From NCBI GenBank assembly GCA_039934475.1, contig JBDTMC010000035.1:1-29102 (forward strand): a stretch of DNA of 29,102 nt, in the 5' to 3' direction. Below the pieces are notes generated by a model. The model saw only the letters and a list, made by a program, of their open reading frames with translations, was not told the DNA's origin and did no database searches. This document shows positions 15,008 through 23,580 of this stretch, in pieces. A program made the position numbers and the translations under genes. This DNA comes from JBDTMC01 sp039934475 (GTDB lineage Bacteria > Acidobacteriota > Terriglobia > Bryobacterales > Bryobacteraceae). The first letter of the stretch is position 1. Each line of letters opens with the position of its first letter.

Positions 15008-15589
15008 ATGGACGTCAACGGCTCCTCTCAGAGAATCGCAGGCGCGGCGCGGAAGCTCCTCGATAAAGAGGGAATTGAGGCGGTCACCATGCGCCGCGTT
15101 GCCGAAGCCGTCGGGATCACCGCGATGGCGATCTACAGGCACTACACGGATCACGCCGGTTTGCTGAACGCCCTGGCGGATGAAGGCTTCGAAGAATTGA
15201 CGGCCCGGCTGGCAAGCAAGCGCTTCACCGGCTCGATTGAAACGCGGATCGTGAAGATGGCTGAGATCTATCTCGACCACGCGCTCGAAAACCCGCGGCT
15301 GTTCGAGTTGATGTTCACGGCGCCGCGCGAAGGCGCCCGCCGCTACCCGAGGGATTTTAAGGCGAGGCGTTCCCCCACCGCCAACCTCATGGTGGAACTG
15401 GTCCAGGAAGGAATGGCCAACGGCTATCTACGCAAAGACGATGCGTGGGAAATTGTCTTTGAAATGGGAGCCCTCTCCCACGGCCTCATCATGCTTTATC
15501 TGGGCGGACGCATCGGACCGTCCCCGACGCAGTTCCGTGCTCTCTACCGGCGCGCTTTCAGGAGATACATCCATGGGATTTCGAGCTAA
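15008..15589 (+). CDS. TetR/AcrR family transcriptional regulator
   Basis: A 193-residue regulator. Residues 8-55 form the TetR helix-turn-helix: RIAGAARKLLDKEGIEAVTM, then RRVAEAVGITAMAIYRHYTD with the recognition helix, then LLNALADEGF. The C-terminal ligand domain includes ELMFTAPREGARRYPRD and GALSHGLIMLYLGGRI, which resembles the WHG-type C-terminal domain. The gene overlaps the next one by 17 bases, so regulator and N-acyltransferase-like gene share one transcript. The start follows a perfect palindrome directly and lacks a ribosome binding site, which is consistent with a leaderless, self-repressed message. The ligand is unknown. Confidence 0.9.
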   Translation: MDVNGSSQRIAGAARKLLDKEGIEAVTMRRVAEAVGITAMAIYRHYTDHAGLLNALADEGFEELTARLASKRFTGSIETRIVKMAEIYLDHALENPRLFELMFTAPREGARRYPRDFKARRSPTANLMVELVQEGMANGYLRKDDAWEIVFEMGALSHGLIMLYLGGRIGPSPTQFRALYRRAFRRYIHGISS

Positions 15590-17021
15590 CTCCAGGCCGT
15601 GGGCTTCCGCGCTACTGGCCGTGGCGGCCACGGGACTGCTGGTTTGGTTCGGCACCGGCCTCAACCCCTGGTGGCCGCTACTCTGGCTGGCGCCTATCCC
15701 GGTGCTGCTCTTCTCATTGCGCACCTCCTGGAGGAGCGCATCACTGGTTGCCGGACTTGCCTGGTTCGCCGGCGGCCTCAATCTGTGGCACTATCTGGGC
15801 GTTGTGCTGCATGTGCCACCCGCGCCTCTAGCAGTGATCTTCGTCGTGCCGGCAGTGCTCTTTGCCGTGGCTGTGACGTTGTTCCGCGGTCTTATCAGCA
15901 GGGGCGCCTATTGGAGCGGCCTTCTAGCCTTCCCCGCTGCCTGGGTCTCCTTTGAATACCTCATCAACCTCGTTTCTCCACACGGGACGGGAGGCAACAT
16001 CTCGTACTCCCAGCTGAACTTTTTGCCTGTCCTGCAACTTGCTTCCGTAACCGGGCCGTGGGGCATCAGCTTCCTGCTCTTCTTGTTTCCCGCCTCGCTG
16101 GTTACAGTGTTTCATTTGCGCCAAAAGGCGCCGCGGCAGGCAAGGCAGATCGCCGCCGCCACGCTAGTCGTTTTGACGGTAGTCCTGCTATTCGGCGTGG
16201 GGCGACTCACCGGCCGTGTTGCGGAATCACAAGTGAAGGTCGGCCTCATCGCTTCTGACCAACCGGCTAACTCTGGGGTGGTGAAGGAAGGTCCTCAGAC
16301 CGCGCGAATGCTCCGGGAGTACGCCGCAGAGGCGGAACAACTGGCCTCCCAAGGCGCACGGGTCATTGTGATGCCGGAGAAGTTGGGCGTAGTGGTCGAT
16401 CCCGAGACCACAGCAACTGACGCCCTTCTCCAGTCCTTGGCCGATACAACAAAGGCGACTGTCGTGGTGGGCCTGGTCCAGGTATCATCCCCGTGGAAGT
16501 ACAACCGGGCGCGCGTCTATTTACCGGGAGCTCCACCGCTCAATTACGACAAGCACCACATGCTCCCCCCGTTTGAATCCCAGTTCAAACCCGGCACCAT
16601 GCTCACCATGCTGCCGGAGCCGTCAGCGTCCTTGGGTGTGGCGATCTGCAAGGACATGGACTTCACGCCACTCTCCCGCCGTTATGGCCACGCCGGAGCC
16701 GGTCTGATGCTGGTGCCGGCATGGGATTTCGTTCTCGACCGCTGGTCGCATGGCCACATGGCGGTGATGCGCGGAGTCGAAAACGGATTCAGCATCGCAC
16801 GGGCCGCAAAACAGGGGTACCTGACTGTGAGCGATGACCGCGGTCGGATCCTCGCTGAGGCTCAAAGCGACTCCGCTCCCTTCGCCACCTTACTGGTTGA
16901 CGTTCCTGCCGCGCACCACCGCACGATCTACCTCGTGTTGGGCGACTGGTTCGCCTGGCTCTCCCTGGGAATTCTGATTTTCGCCCTGTCGCAACTCCGC
17001 CGACCCAGCATAGTCAATTAG
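15573..17021 (+). CDS. Apolipoprotein N-acyltransferase (Lnt)-like membrane protein
   Basis: A 482-residue protein. The N-terminal half has about six or seven membrane helices (from ASALLAVAATGLLVWFG to LVVLTVVLLFGVGRL). A nitrilase-fold periplasmic domain follows (about residues 225-455), then a last membrane helix (LGDWFAWLSLGILIFALSQL). The catalytic triad is visible: Glu269 in VIVMPEKLG, Lys327 in NYDKHHMLPPFE, Cys359 in VAICKDMDF. In classical Lnt the cysteine context is CYE; here it is CKD. Lnt adds the third acyl chain to lipoproteins. Length and order agree with Lnt, but the regulatory link to TetR (17-base overlap, AGGAG at 15560-15564) and the altered active-site loop suggest a paralogue or specialised form. 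I therefore give no gene symbol. Confidence 0.8.
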   Translation: MGFRANSRPWASALLAVAATGLLVWFGTGLNPWWPLLWLAPIPVLLFSLRTSWRSASLVAGLAWFAGGLNLWHYLGVVLHVPPAPLAVIFVVPAVLFAVAVTLFRGLISRGAYWSGLLAFPAAWVSFEYLINLVSPHGTGGNISYSQLNFLPVLQLASVTGPWGISFLLFLFPASLVTVFHLRQKAPRQARQIAAATLVVLTVVLLFGVGRLTGRVAESQVKVGLIASDQPANSGVVKEGPQTARMLREYAAEAEQLASQGARVIVMPEKLGVVVDPETTATDALLQSLADTTKATVVVGLVQVSSPWKYNRARVYLPGAPPLNYDKHHMLPPFESQFKPGTMLTMLPEPSASLGVAICKDMDFTPLSRRYGHAGAGLMLVPAWDFVLDRWSHGHMAVMRGVENGFSIARAAKQGYLTVSDDRGRILAEAQSDSAPFATLLVDVPAAHHRTIYLVLGDWFAWLSLGILIFALSQLRRPSIVN

Positions 17022-17046
17022 TTACAAGAATCGGGCGACGAAGACC

Positions 17047-17077
17047 GGCGGAACTTCCCGCCTCATTTTCCCGTTTT
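17047..17077 (+). promoter_or_regulatory. ECF-type promoter candidate before the sigma gene, overlapping a small hairpin
   Basis: GGAACTT (17050-17056) and CGTTTT (17072-17077) are separated by 15 bases, which matches the general ECF sigma promoter form (GGAAC, about 17 bases, CGTT). The predicted start of transcription leaves a leader of about 35 bases with GGAGG at 17106-17110. The -35 also lies in a short inverted repeat, GGCGG (17047-17051) and CCGCC (17058-17062), followed by T-rich sequence, which could instead be a weak terminator for the upstream Lnt-like gene. Confidence 0.45.
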
Positions 17078-17118
17078 CCTTATAGAGTCGCTAATATTGG
17101 TGCCCGGAGGCCGTCTCC

Positions 17119-17712
17119 ATGAGTGAAGAGCCTAGGAGAGAAGAAGTCGTGACCGCCATCCGCAGTGCCGACTACCCATCCTCGCCGCCGCCCGTGCCGG
17201 TGGACTTGGAGGCCATGTTCCGTGAGCACCACTCCATGGTGTTTCGTGCCGCTTACCGTGTGACCGGCAGTGCCGCCGATGCTGAGGACGTCCTCCAGAC
17301 CGTGTTTTTGCGCCTGGCTCGTCGCGGCCCCGATGCCGAACCGATGGGTACCGTGGAAGGTTACTTGCGCCGCGCCGCGGTGAATGCCTCGGTCGATTTA
17401 ATGCGCTCGCGGCAGACGGCACGCGCGGTACCGATTGAAGACGCGAAGCCGCTGCAAATGATGCAGGATCCGTCGCAGAGTCCCGACCGGGTGCTTCGCG
17501 GACGTGAGATCCGGGCGTGGCTCCGTGAGGCCGTCTCCCGCCTCAGCCCGCGGGCGGCGGAAATCTTCTCGCTCAGGTTTTTTGAAGGAAAAGATAACCC
17601 GGAGATCGCCCAAATCCTCGGAACAACGACAGCGACGGTGGCGGTAACGCTCCACCGCACAAGAGAACGCATTCAGCAGGAATATCGTACGCAGATGGGG
17701 GAAGGCAGATGA
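17119..17712 (+). CDS. ECF-type RNA polymerase sigma factor
   Basis: A 197-residue sigma-70 family protein. After a polar N-terminus of about 30 residues, region 2 spans about 31-100 (MFREHHSMVFRAAYRVTGSA, then DAEDVLQTVFLRLAR with the -10 recognition helix). Region 4 spans about 138-190 (LSPRAAEIFSLRFFEGKDNP, then the helix-turn-helix EIAQILGTTTATVAVTLHRT). Region 3 is absent, as in ECF factors. GGAGG stands 8 bases before the ATG. The next gene starts inside its stop codon (ATGA, 17709-17712) and encodes a membrane zinc-finger protein, so the two form a sigma/anti-sigma pair. An ECF-like promoter just upstream suggests positive autoregulation. Confidence 0.93.
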   Translation: MSEEPRREEVVTAIRSADYPSSPPPVPVDLEAMFREHHSMVFRAAYRVTGSAADAEDVLQTVFLRLARRGPDAEPMGTVEGYLRRAAVNASVDLMRSRQTARAVPIEDAKPLQMMQDPSQSPDRVLRGREIRAWLREAVSRLSPRAAEIFSLRFFEGKDNPEIAQILGTTTATVAVTLHRTRERIQQEYRTQMGEGR

Positions 17713-20315
17713 CACCCGAATTCGAACCCGTCGAACCGGAACTCGATCAGGCGATCGAGCAGATTCACCTCGAGTCGATTGACGACGCTATAGTGGAGGC
17801 CGCCGCCGTTCGGGTGTGGGCCAAAATGCAGTCCGAGGTGAAGCCGGCGCAAGCCATCCGAGGGTGCGCGGACTTCCAGGCGCTTATGCCCGATTACCGG
17901 GCAGGGCTGCTTGACGAAGGCCGCGCGTTGCTATTGAAGGACCACACCCACGAATGCGTCGCCTGCCGCAAGGCTCTTGGCGCGCTCTCCTCGAGAGTTG
18001 TCGAAATTCGTCCCGTATCGAAACCTGTCTCCTCGTGGCGCTCCAAGCCCGCCATCCGCTGGTCTATCGCGGCCGCGCTGGTTCTCGGCGTTGGGTACGG
18101 CACATGGAACGTCGTGCTCAACCTGCCCAACTCCGCCCGCGCTGAAGCCACTGTCCAGGCATCCACTGGCACGCTGTACCGCATGTCGAAGGACGTCATG
18201 GTGCCGCTCCACGCCGGCGAAACGCTTCCCGCCGGAGCCCAGGTTCTCACCGCTAAAGATTCCACCGCCATCGTTCGGCTCGCCGACGGCTCTCAAGTCG
18301 AGATGCGCGAGCGTTCCGGCTTCTCCATCAACGCGACATTTCGTGATACCACTATTCGCCTCGGCCGCGGCGCCGTCATCGTGGAAGCTGCCAAGCAGCA
18401 CAATGGCCATCTCTACGTCTCCACCGGCGACCTCCGCGTCTCCGTTATCGGCACTGTCTTCGGCGTTGCCACCGGCGTAAAAGGCTCGCGCGTTTCCGTG
18501 GTTGAGGGCGAGGTTCACGTTGCCCAGAACACCCGCGAAGCAGTGCTGCATTCCGGTGACCAATACACGTCCACTTCTGCTATTACTCCGATGGCCGTGG
18601 CGGAGGACATCGCCTGGAGCAGCAAGGTAGATCAACACCTTGCCTTACTCAAGGAATTTGCTTCCTTGAGTAAGGAGTTGGCACGCGTCCCCATGCCGGA
18701 AGTCCGCTATTCCAGCCGGCTGCTGGGATCTGTGCCGCCCAATACCGCATTCTTCCTCAGTATTCCCAATCTCGGTAAGACCGTCGGTGAGGCAAGCGCC
18801 ATCCTTCAAACCCGCATTCAGGAGAGTCCCGCTCTGCGCCAATGGTGGCAGCAGATGGAAGGCGCGACGGGCGGCCACAGGGTGGAGCAGTTCCTCGACG
18901 AAATCCGCGTTGCCAGCGAATACCTGGGCGACGAAATCTTGCTCGTGGCGCCAATGGACCAGAATGGGCGCCGCGCTACTCCGGTCCTTATGGCTGAAGT
19001 GAAGAGACCCGGGTTGCGGGAGTTCCTCTCCGCCGAGGCATCGCGCCTGCATGGTTCCGTAGTATTCGCTGAAAATGCGGCCGGAATTCAGCAGCCGTCC
19101 AAGGACGTCCAAGTGGTGCTGTTGACTGCCGACTTTGTCGCCATGTCACCCGATCCCGAATCTCTCCGCCAAGTCGCCCAGGCCCGCGAAAATGGGACCA
19201 CCTTCGTCTCTTCCAGTTTCGGCACCCGCCTTACTGAAGCTTATCGCGACGGCGCTGGCATCCTGGTTAGCGCCGACATGGAAAGCCTCACCTCTCGCGA
19301 ACCGAAAGCCCTGGAGCCTGGCGCCGCAATGGTTATGGGCGGTGTGAAACAAGTGCTTCTGGAACAGAAGGAGTCCCAGGGGCAGACCAACACTCGCGCC
19401 ACGTTCCAGTTCGCCGGACAGCGAGCGGGAATCGCCTCTTGGCTGGCTCAGCCCGCTTCCATCAATGCGCTGGAATATGTCTCGCCGGAAGCGAGCGCCT
19501 TGGGTGCCTTCGTGTTGAAGAGCCCCACGTCGATCATCGACGAGTTTCTAAGCATCGCTAGCGCCAAGGATCCGACCCTGATGCCGCATCTGATCGAAAC
19601 CGAATCCCGTGTCGGTGTCAGCTTCCGTGACGATCTGGCGGCCACTATGGGCGCCGAGGTTGCCCTTGCGCTGGATGGCCCGGCCTTTCCCACGCCTTCC
19701 TGGAAGCTGGTGATAGAAGTCTATGACCCGGTCCGGCTGCAGTCGGCGTTGACTCGCATTGTTGCCGCCGCCAATGTGCAATCCACCCTGCAAGGGCAGG
19801 CCGCCTTGACCATGACCGAGGACACAGTGGACGGCCGCACCTACTATCGCATCAGCAGCCCGCTGCTGGCCAAAATGGGAGACATCAACTATGTCTTCTC
19901 AGGCGGCTACCTCGTGGCGGCTCCTTCGCGGGCACTGCTGGATCAAGCTCTCAGCTACCGCGCCAACAGGACCGGCATCGCGCACTCCGCGAAGTTCGCG
20001 GCGTTGATCCCGGCAGACCACTATGCGAATTTCTCCGGTCTGATCTATCACGACCTGGGTTCCACGGTCGGGGTTCTGGTGGACGCTAGTTCTTCCTCCT
20101 CGGCCCTCACCCCGGAACAGCGAAAGACTATCCAGAGCCTGAGTGCCGACATGAAGCCCATGTTGATTGGCGTGTACGCCGAAGGCGACCGCGTTACGGT
20201 GGCTACCACCAGTAGCGCCCTCAGCCTCAGCGCCGCCAATCTGCTGGCCCTTCAGGGTCCGGCTGGGATCGCCGAAATGATCACTTCGCGTGCCGCGGGA
20301 CCCCGCCGCCGGTAA
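17709..20315 (+). CDS. Membrane anti-sigma-like zinc-finger/FecR protein with large extra-cytoplasmic domain
   Basis: An 868-residue protein translated with the sigma factor (4-base overlap). The cytoplasmic part (about 1-110) has a zinc-binding anti-sigma motif, His79-x3-Cys83-x2-Cys86 in HTHECVACRKAL, with another Cys near residue 52. One membrane helix lies at about 118-138 (WSIAAALVLGVGYGTWNVVL). A FecR-like domain follows (about 150-290), including RLADGSQVEMRERSGFSI and RVSVVEGEVHVA. From about 325 to the end there is a long beta/alpha region opening with LLGSVPPNTAFFLSIPNLGK. It resembles the DUF3352 type and probably lies outside the membrane. The usual anti-sigma or FecR protein is 200-400 residues, so about 500 residues are added here. 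A perfect 14-bp-arm hairpin sits at the junction (18643-18675). The role as sensor and sigma inhibitor is inferred. Confidence 0.85.
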   Translation: MTPEFEPVEPELDQAIEQIHLESIDDAIVEAAAVRVWAKMQSEVKPAQAIRGCADFQALMPDYRAGLLDEGRALLLKDHTHECVACRKALGALSSRVVEIRPVSKPVSSWRSKPAIRWSIAAALVLGVGYGTWNVVLNLPNSARAEATVQASTGTLYRMSKDVMVPLHAGETLPAGAQVLTAKDSTAIVRLADGSQVEMRERSGFSINATFRDTTIRLGRGAVIVEAAKQHNGHLYVSTGDLRVSVIGTVFGVATGVKGSRVSVVEGEVHVAQNTREAVLHSGDQYTSTSAITPMAVAEDIAWSSKVDQHLALLKEFASLSKELARVPMPEVRYSSRLLGSVPPNTAFFLSIPNLGKTVGEASAILQTRIQESPALRQWWQQMEGATGGHRVEQFLDEIRVASEYLGDEILLVAPMDQNGRRATPVLMAEVKRPGLREFLSAEASRLHGSVVFAENAAGIQQPSKDVQVVLLTADFVAMSPDPESLRQVAQARENGTTFVSSSFGTRLTEAYRDGAGILVSADMESLTSREPKALEPGAAMVMGGVKQVLLEQKESQGQTNTRATFQFAGQRAGIASWLAQPASINALEYVSPEASALGAFVLKSPTSIIDEFLSIASAKDPTLMPHLIETESRVGVSFRDDLAATMGAEVALALDGPAFPTPSWKLVIEVYDPVRLQSALTRIVAAANVQSTLQGQAALTMTEDTVDGRTYYRISSPLLAKMGDINYVFSGGYLVAAPSRALLDQALSYRANRTGIAHSAKFAALIPADHYANFSGLIYHDLGSTVGVLVDASSSSSALTPEQRKTIQSLSADMKPMLIGVYAEGDRVTVATTSSALSLSAANLLALQGPAGIAEMITSRAAGPRRR
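18643..18675. repeat. Perfect 14-bp-arm inverted repeat inside the coding region
   Basis: CCTTACTCAAGGAA (18643-18656) and TTCCTTGAGTAAGG (18662-18675) are exact reverse complements around the 5-base loop TTTGC. It lies in frame, encoding roughly LLKEFASLSKE at residues 312-322, between the FecR part and the C-terminal region. There is no T-run after it, so it is not a standard terminator. A stable RNA hairpin is expected in the message. Confidence 0.85.
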
Positions 20316-20364
20316 GGCCGTTCAGTGCCACCCGCACCCGTCGCGCTAGCATGGTAGAAGACGG

Positions 20365-23300
20365 GTGAAAATTAGCGACAGTATCGCAGGGACCTTTGAC
20401 AAGGTGAGCCGGGAACGCGGCCGGGAGTATTACCTCCAGGGCCGGGTCCGGCTTGTCGACCACGACGATTCCACCGTCGTCGCTGACGTCCGTGGTTCGG
20501 AGCCGTACCGCGTACTCCTGGAAACCACGACAAAGGGTCTTCGCGCCGCGTGCGAATGCCCCCGTTTTGAAGACACCGGCAACTGCAAGCATGTCTGGGC
20601 TACCATCCTCGCGGCTGAGAATCACGGCTGGCTGAATGGCTGGTCCGTCACCCAACGTTTGGAGTTGTTGCCTCCCGAAAAAGAGGTCTTCCAACTCGAA
20701 CCACCGCCGATGCCCGTGCCTCGCTGGCGAACCCTGCTTGCCGATCTCCGCAAGTCCAGCGTCGAACGCACGCCCAGTTGGGGCGCCAATCGCCAGGTGG
20801 TGTACCACCTCGAGCCAAGCCACAATCCGCGCCCGGGCAGCTTGGCCATTCGCCTCCACTACCGCGACCAGAAACAGAACGGGACGTGGAGCAAGCCCAA
20901 GACCTTTCGCCTCACGCGCAGCCTGCTCGACGTCATCGTCGATCCGTTCGATCGTGAAATGCTGATCGCGCTGGCTGGTTCCAGCCTCGCCAGCGACTAC
21001 TTCACGCCGCTCAGCGAATACGGCTCCCAGGACACCCTGGTCCACCTGTTGCCGGCTGCCGCCGAATCCTATATTCCCCGTCTCTGCGATGCCGGCCGCG
21101 CCTTCCTCAACCGCTCAGGCAAAGAAGGGCCGATGCCCCTGGTGTGGGACCAGGGAGCGCCGTGGGAGTTCGCCATTGAAATGGCTAAGGAACGCCACCG
21201 TTGGGTGGTCCGCGGCTTCTTTCACCGCGGCGACCAACGTATGGCGGTGACGGAACCGATTCTGATAGTCGAGGGTCTCATCTTCACCTTCGGGCATGTC
21301 GCGCCACTGGCGGCGAATGCCAGTGATCGCTGGCTCGATTTCCTCCGCAAGGGCGGTATCATTGAGGCTTTTCCGGGTCAGCAGGAAGATCTGCTGGCCG
21401 AGATCCTGGCCGATCCGCGCGCGCCTTCCGTCACGGTGCCGGAAGAACTCCAGTTCGAACGAGTGATGGGCCAGCCGCGACCCATTTTCCGCATTCGCCA
21501 GACGCCCCACAGCGAGTCCCTGGTGGGCGAGGTGATCTTCGATTACAACGGCGCCAAGGTGGGCCAGGCTGACGACAGCACTCCCTTGTACGACCGTGAC
21601 CGCCGTCTGCTTTTGGTCCGCAATCGCGAGCGCGAAACGGAATATAGCCGCTTCATCGCCAATGCCGGCCTTCGTCAGGCACCCACGTTCCTCGGACCGG
21701 CAGTAATGTGGGAAGTGCCGGCCACACGGTTGCCGAAGATCGTTCGTGCGCTTATTCCAGAAGGCTGGGATGTGGAAGCCGAAGGCCGCCTCATTCGCCG
21801 GCCCGGCGCTTCCAGCCTCACCGTCACCTCAGGCATCGATTGGTTTGAACTGCATGCCAGCGTAGACTACGGCGGCGTGCAGGCCACGCTTCCGCAACTG
21901 CTCAAGGCTCTCCGCCGCGGCGACACAATGGTCCGATTGAGCGACGGCTCCTACGGGATGCTGCCCGAGGAGTGGCTCCGCAAACTTGGCGCGATTCCCA
22001 ACTACGGGGAAGAGACCGGCGATCACATCCGTTTTCGTCGCACCCAGACCGGCTTGCTCGACGCCCTACTCGCCGCTCAACCAGAAATTGAATTCGACAA
22101 GGCCTTCGCCACCGCCCGTCAGGAACTCACCGGATTCCAATCGGTGGAGCGTGCCGAACAGCCGCCGGGCTTCGTAGGTGTGTTGCGCGGGTATCAATTG
22201 GATGGCCTCGGCTGGATGTACTTCCTGCAGCGATTCGGCTTCGGCGGCTGTCTGGCCGACGACATGGGCGTGGGCAAGACGCCGCAGGTTTTGGCTCTGC
22301 TGGAAACTCGCCGCGCGCGCCGCGAAGCCGGTGAACTCATCCCACCCTCGCTCGTCATCGTGCCCCGTTCCCTGGTATTCAACTGGTTTCAGGAAGCGGC
22401 CCGCTTTACGCCGCGCCTGCGCTTGCTGGATCACACCGGCGCCGGCCGCAGCACCGAAACATTTGAAGGAGTGGATGTCATCCTAACCACTTATGGCACT
22501 CTGCGCCGTGACGTGGTGGATTTCAAGGACATCCGCTTCGACTACGTGATCCTCGACGAGGCCCAGGCCATCAAGAACGCCTCAACCGAAAGTGCCAAGG
22601 CGGCGCGCCTGCTGCAATCCGATCACCGTCTTGCCCTCAGCGGAACGCCCGTGGAGAACCATCTCGGCGAGCTCTGGAGCCTCTTCGAATTTCTCAACCC
22701 CGGCTTGCTGGGAGGCGCCGCCGCACTCCGCGAAGCCAGCGCCGCCACGCGTGGTATGGACGACGATGCCCGGCTGGTTCTGGCGCGCGCCCTGCGGCCC
22801 TTCATCCTTCGCCGCACCAAGGATCAGGTGGCCTCAGAGCTTCCGCCGAAGATCGAACAGACGCTGGTCTGTGAACTCGAACCCAAGCAGCGGCAACTCT
22901 ACGACGAGCTGCGCGAACACTACCGCTCGTCGTTGTTGAACAAACTTACCGACGCCGGTCTGAAGAAGTCCAAGATTCAGGTGTTGGAGGCGCTGCTCCG
23001 TCTACGGCAGGCCGCTTGCCACCCCGGTCTCATCGACGAGACGCGCCGCGGAGAGCCCAGCGCCAAGCTGGACCTTCTCGAGATCCAATTGGACGAGATT
23101 CTGCAAGAGGGCAGCAAGGCCATCATCTTTTCGCAGTTCACCAGTTTCCTGGCCATTCTACGGACGCGCCTCGATGCCGGCAAGATCCCCTACGAGTATC
23201 TCGACGGCGGCACTCGCGATCGCGAAAGCTGCGTCAACCGTTTCCAGAACGATCCCGATTGCAAGCTGTTTCTGATCAGTTTGAAAGCCGGCGGCTTAGG

Positions 23301-23565
23301 CCTCAACCTCACCGCCGCCGAATACGTCTTTCTCCTCGATCCGTGGTGGAACCCCGCCGTGGAAGCGCAAGCCATTGATCGCGCTCATCGCATCGGACAG
23401 CAGCGCCAGGTCTTCGCCTATCGGCTCATTGCGAAGGACACGGTGGAAGAGAAGATCCTCGAGTTACAGAAGACAAAACGTGACCTCGCCGACGCCATCA
23501 TCACCGCCGATAACAGTATCATCGGCAGCCTGGGCCGCGACGAGTTGGAGATGCTACTGTCCTGA
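20365..23565 (+). CDS. SWIM zinc-finger SNF2-family helicase
   Basis: A 1066-residue protein that starts with GTG at 20365; the only nearby ATG is out of frame. The N-terminal SWIM zinc finger is complete: Cys63-x-Cys65, Cys74-x-His76 in CECPRFEDTGNCKH. A long bacterial SNF2-associated region follows (about 90-590). The two RecA-like lobes come next: Walker A in DDMGVGKTPQ (Lys638), Walker B DEAQ at 731-734, SGTPVENHLGELWSLFEFLN, and in the second lobe FLISLKAGGLGLNLTAAE and DPWWNPAVEAQAIDRAHRIG. SNF2 ATPases translocate on double-stranded DNA and remodel protein-DNA complexes; bacterial members act in transcription recycling, repair or defence. No defence genes are adjacent. The stop is 15 bases before the next gene, so it may share a transcript with the sugar genes. 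Confidence 0.93.
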   Translation: MKISDSIAGTFDKVSRERGREYYLQGRVRLVDHDDSTVVADVRGSEPYRVLLETTTKGLRAACECPRFEDTGNCKHVWATILAAENHGWLNGWSVTQRLELLPPEKEVFQLEPPPMPVPRWRTLLADLRKSSVERTPSWGANRQVVYHLEPSHNPRPGSLAIRLHYRDQKQNGTWSKPKTFRLTRSLLDVIVDPFDREMLIALAGSSLASDYFTPLSEYGSQDTLVHLLPAAAESYIPRLCDAGRAFLNRSGKEGPMPLVWDQGAPWEFAIEMAKERHRWVVRGFFHRGDQRMAVTEPILIVEGLIFTFGHVAPLAANASDRWLDFLRKGGIIEAFPGQQEDLLAEILADPRAPSVTVPEELQFERVMGQPRPIFRIRQTPHSESLVGEVIFDYNGAKVGQADDSTPLYDRDRRLLLVRNRERETEYSRFIANAGLRQAPTFLGPAVMWEVPATRLPKIVRALIPEGWDVEAEGRLIRRPGASSLTVTSGIDWFELHASVDYGGVQATLPQLLKALRRGDTMVRLSDGSYGMLPEEWLRKLGAIPNYGEETGDHIRFRRTQTGLLDALLAAQPEIEFDKAFATARQELTGFQSVERAEQPPGFVGVLRGYQLDGLGWMYFLQRFGFGGCLADDMGVGKTPQVLALLETRRARREAGELIPPSLVIVPRSLVFNWFQEAARFTPRLRLLDHTGAGRSTETFEGVDVILTTYGTLRRDVVDFKDIRFDYVILDEAQAIKNASTESAKAARLLQSDHRLALSGTPVENHLGELWSLFEFLNPGLLGGAAALREASAATRGMDDDARLVLARALRPFILRRTKDQVASELPPKIEQTLVCELEPKQRQLYDELREHYRSSLLNKLTDAGLKKSKIQVLEALLRLRQAACHPGLIDETRRGEPSAKLDLLEIQLDEILQEGSKAIIFSQFTSFLAILRTRLDAGKIPYEYLDGGTRDRESCVNRFQNDPDCKLFLISLKAGGLGLNLTAAEYVFLLDPWWNPAVEAQAIDRAHRIGQQRQVFAYRLIAKDTVEEKILELQKTKRDLADAIITADNSIIGSLGRDELEMLLS

Positions 23566-23580
23566 TCTCGCCCTACATCC

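Noticed and set aside
20281..21045. 254-codon minus-strand open frame opposite the start of the helicase gene
   Set aside because: It overlaps the SWIM zinc finger coding region in antisense and has no recognisable domain, signal or ribosome binding site.
20365..23565. SNF2 helicase as part of a DISARM-like defence system
   Set aside because: No methyltransferase, DUF1998, phospholipase D-like or other defence gene is adjacent; the neighbours are a sigma pair and sugar enzymes.
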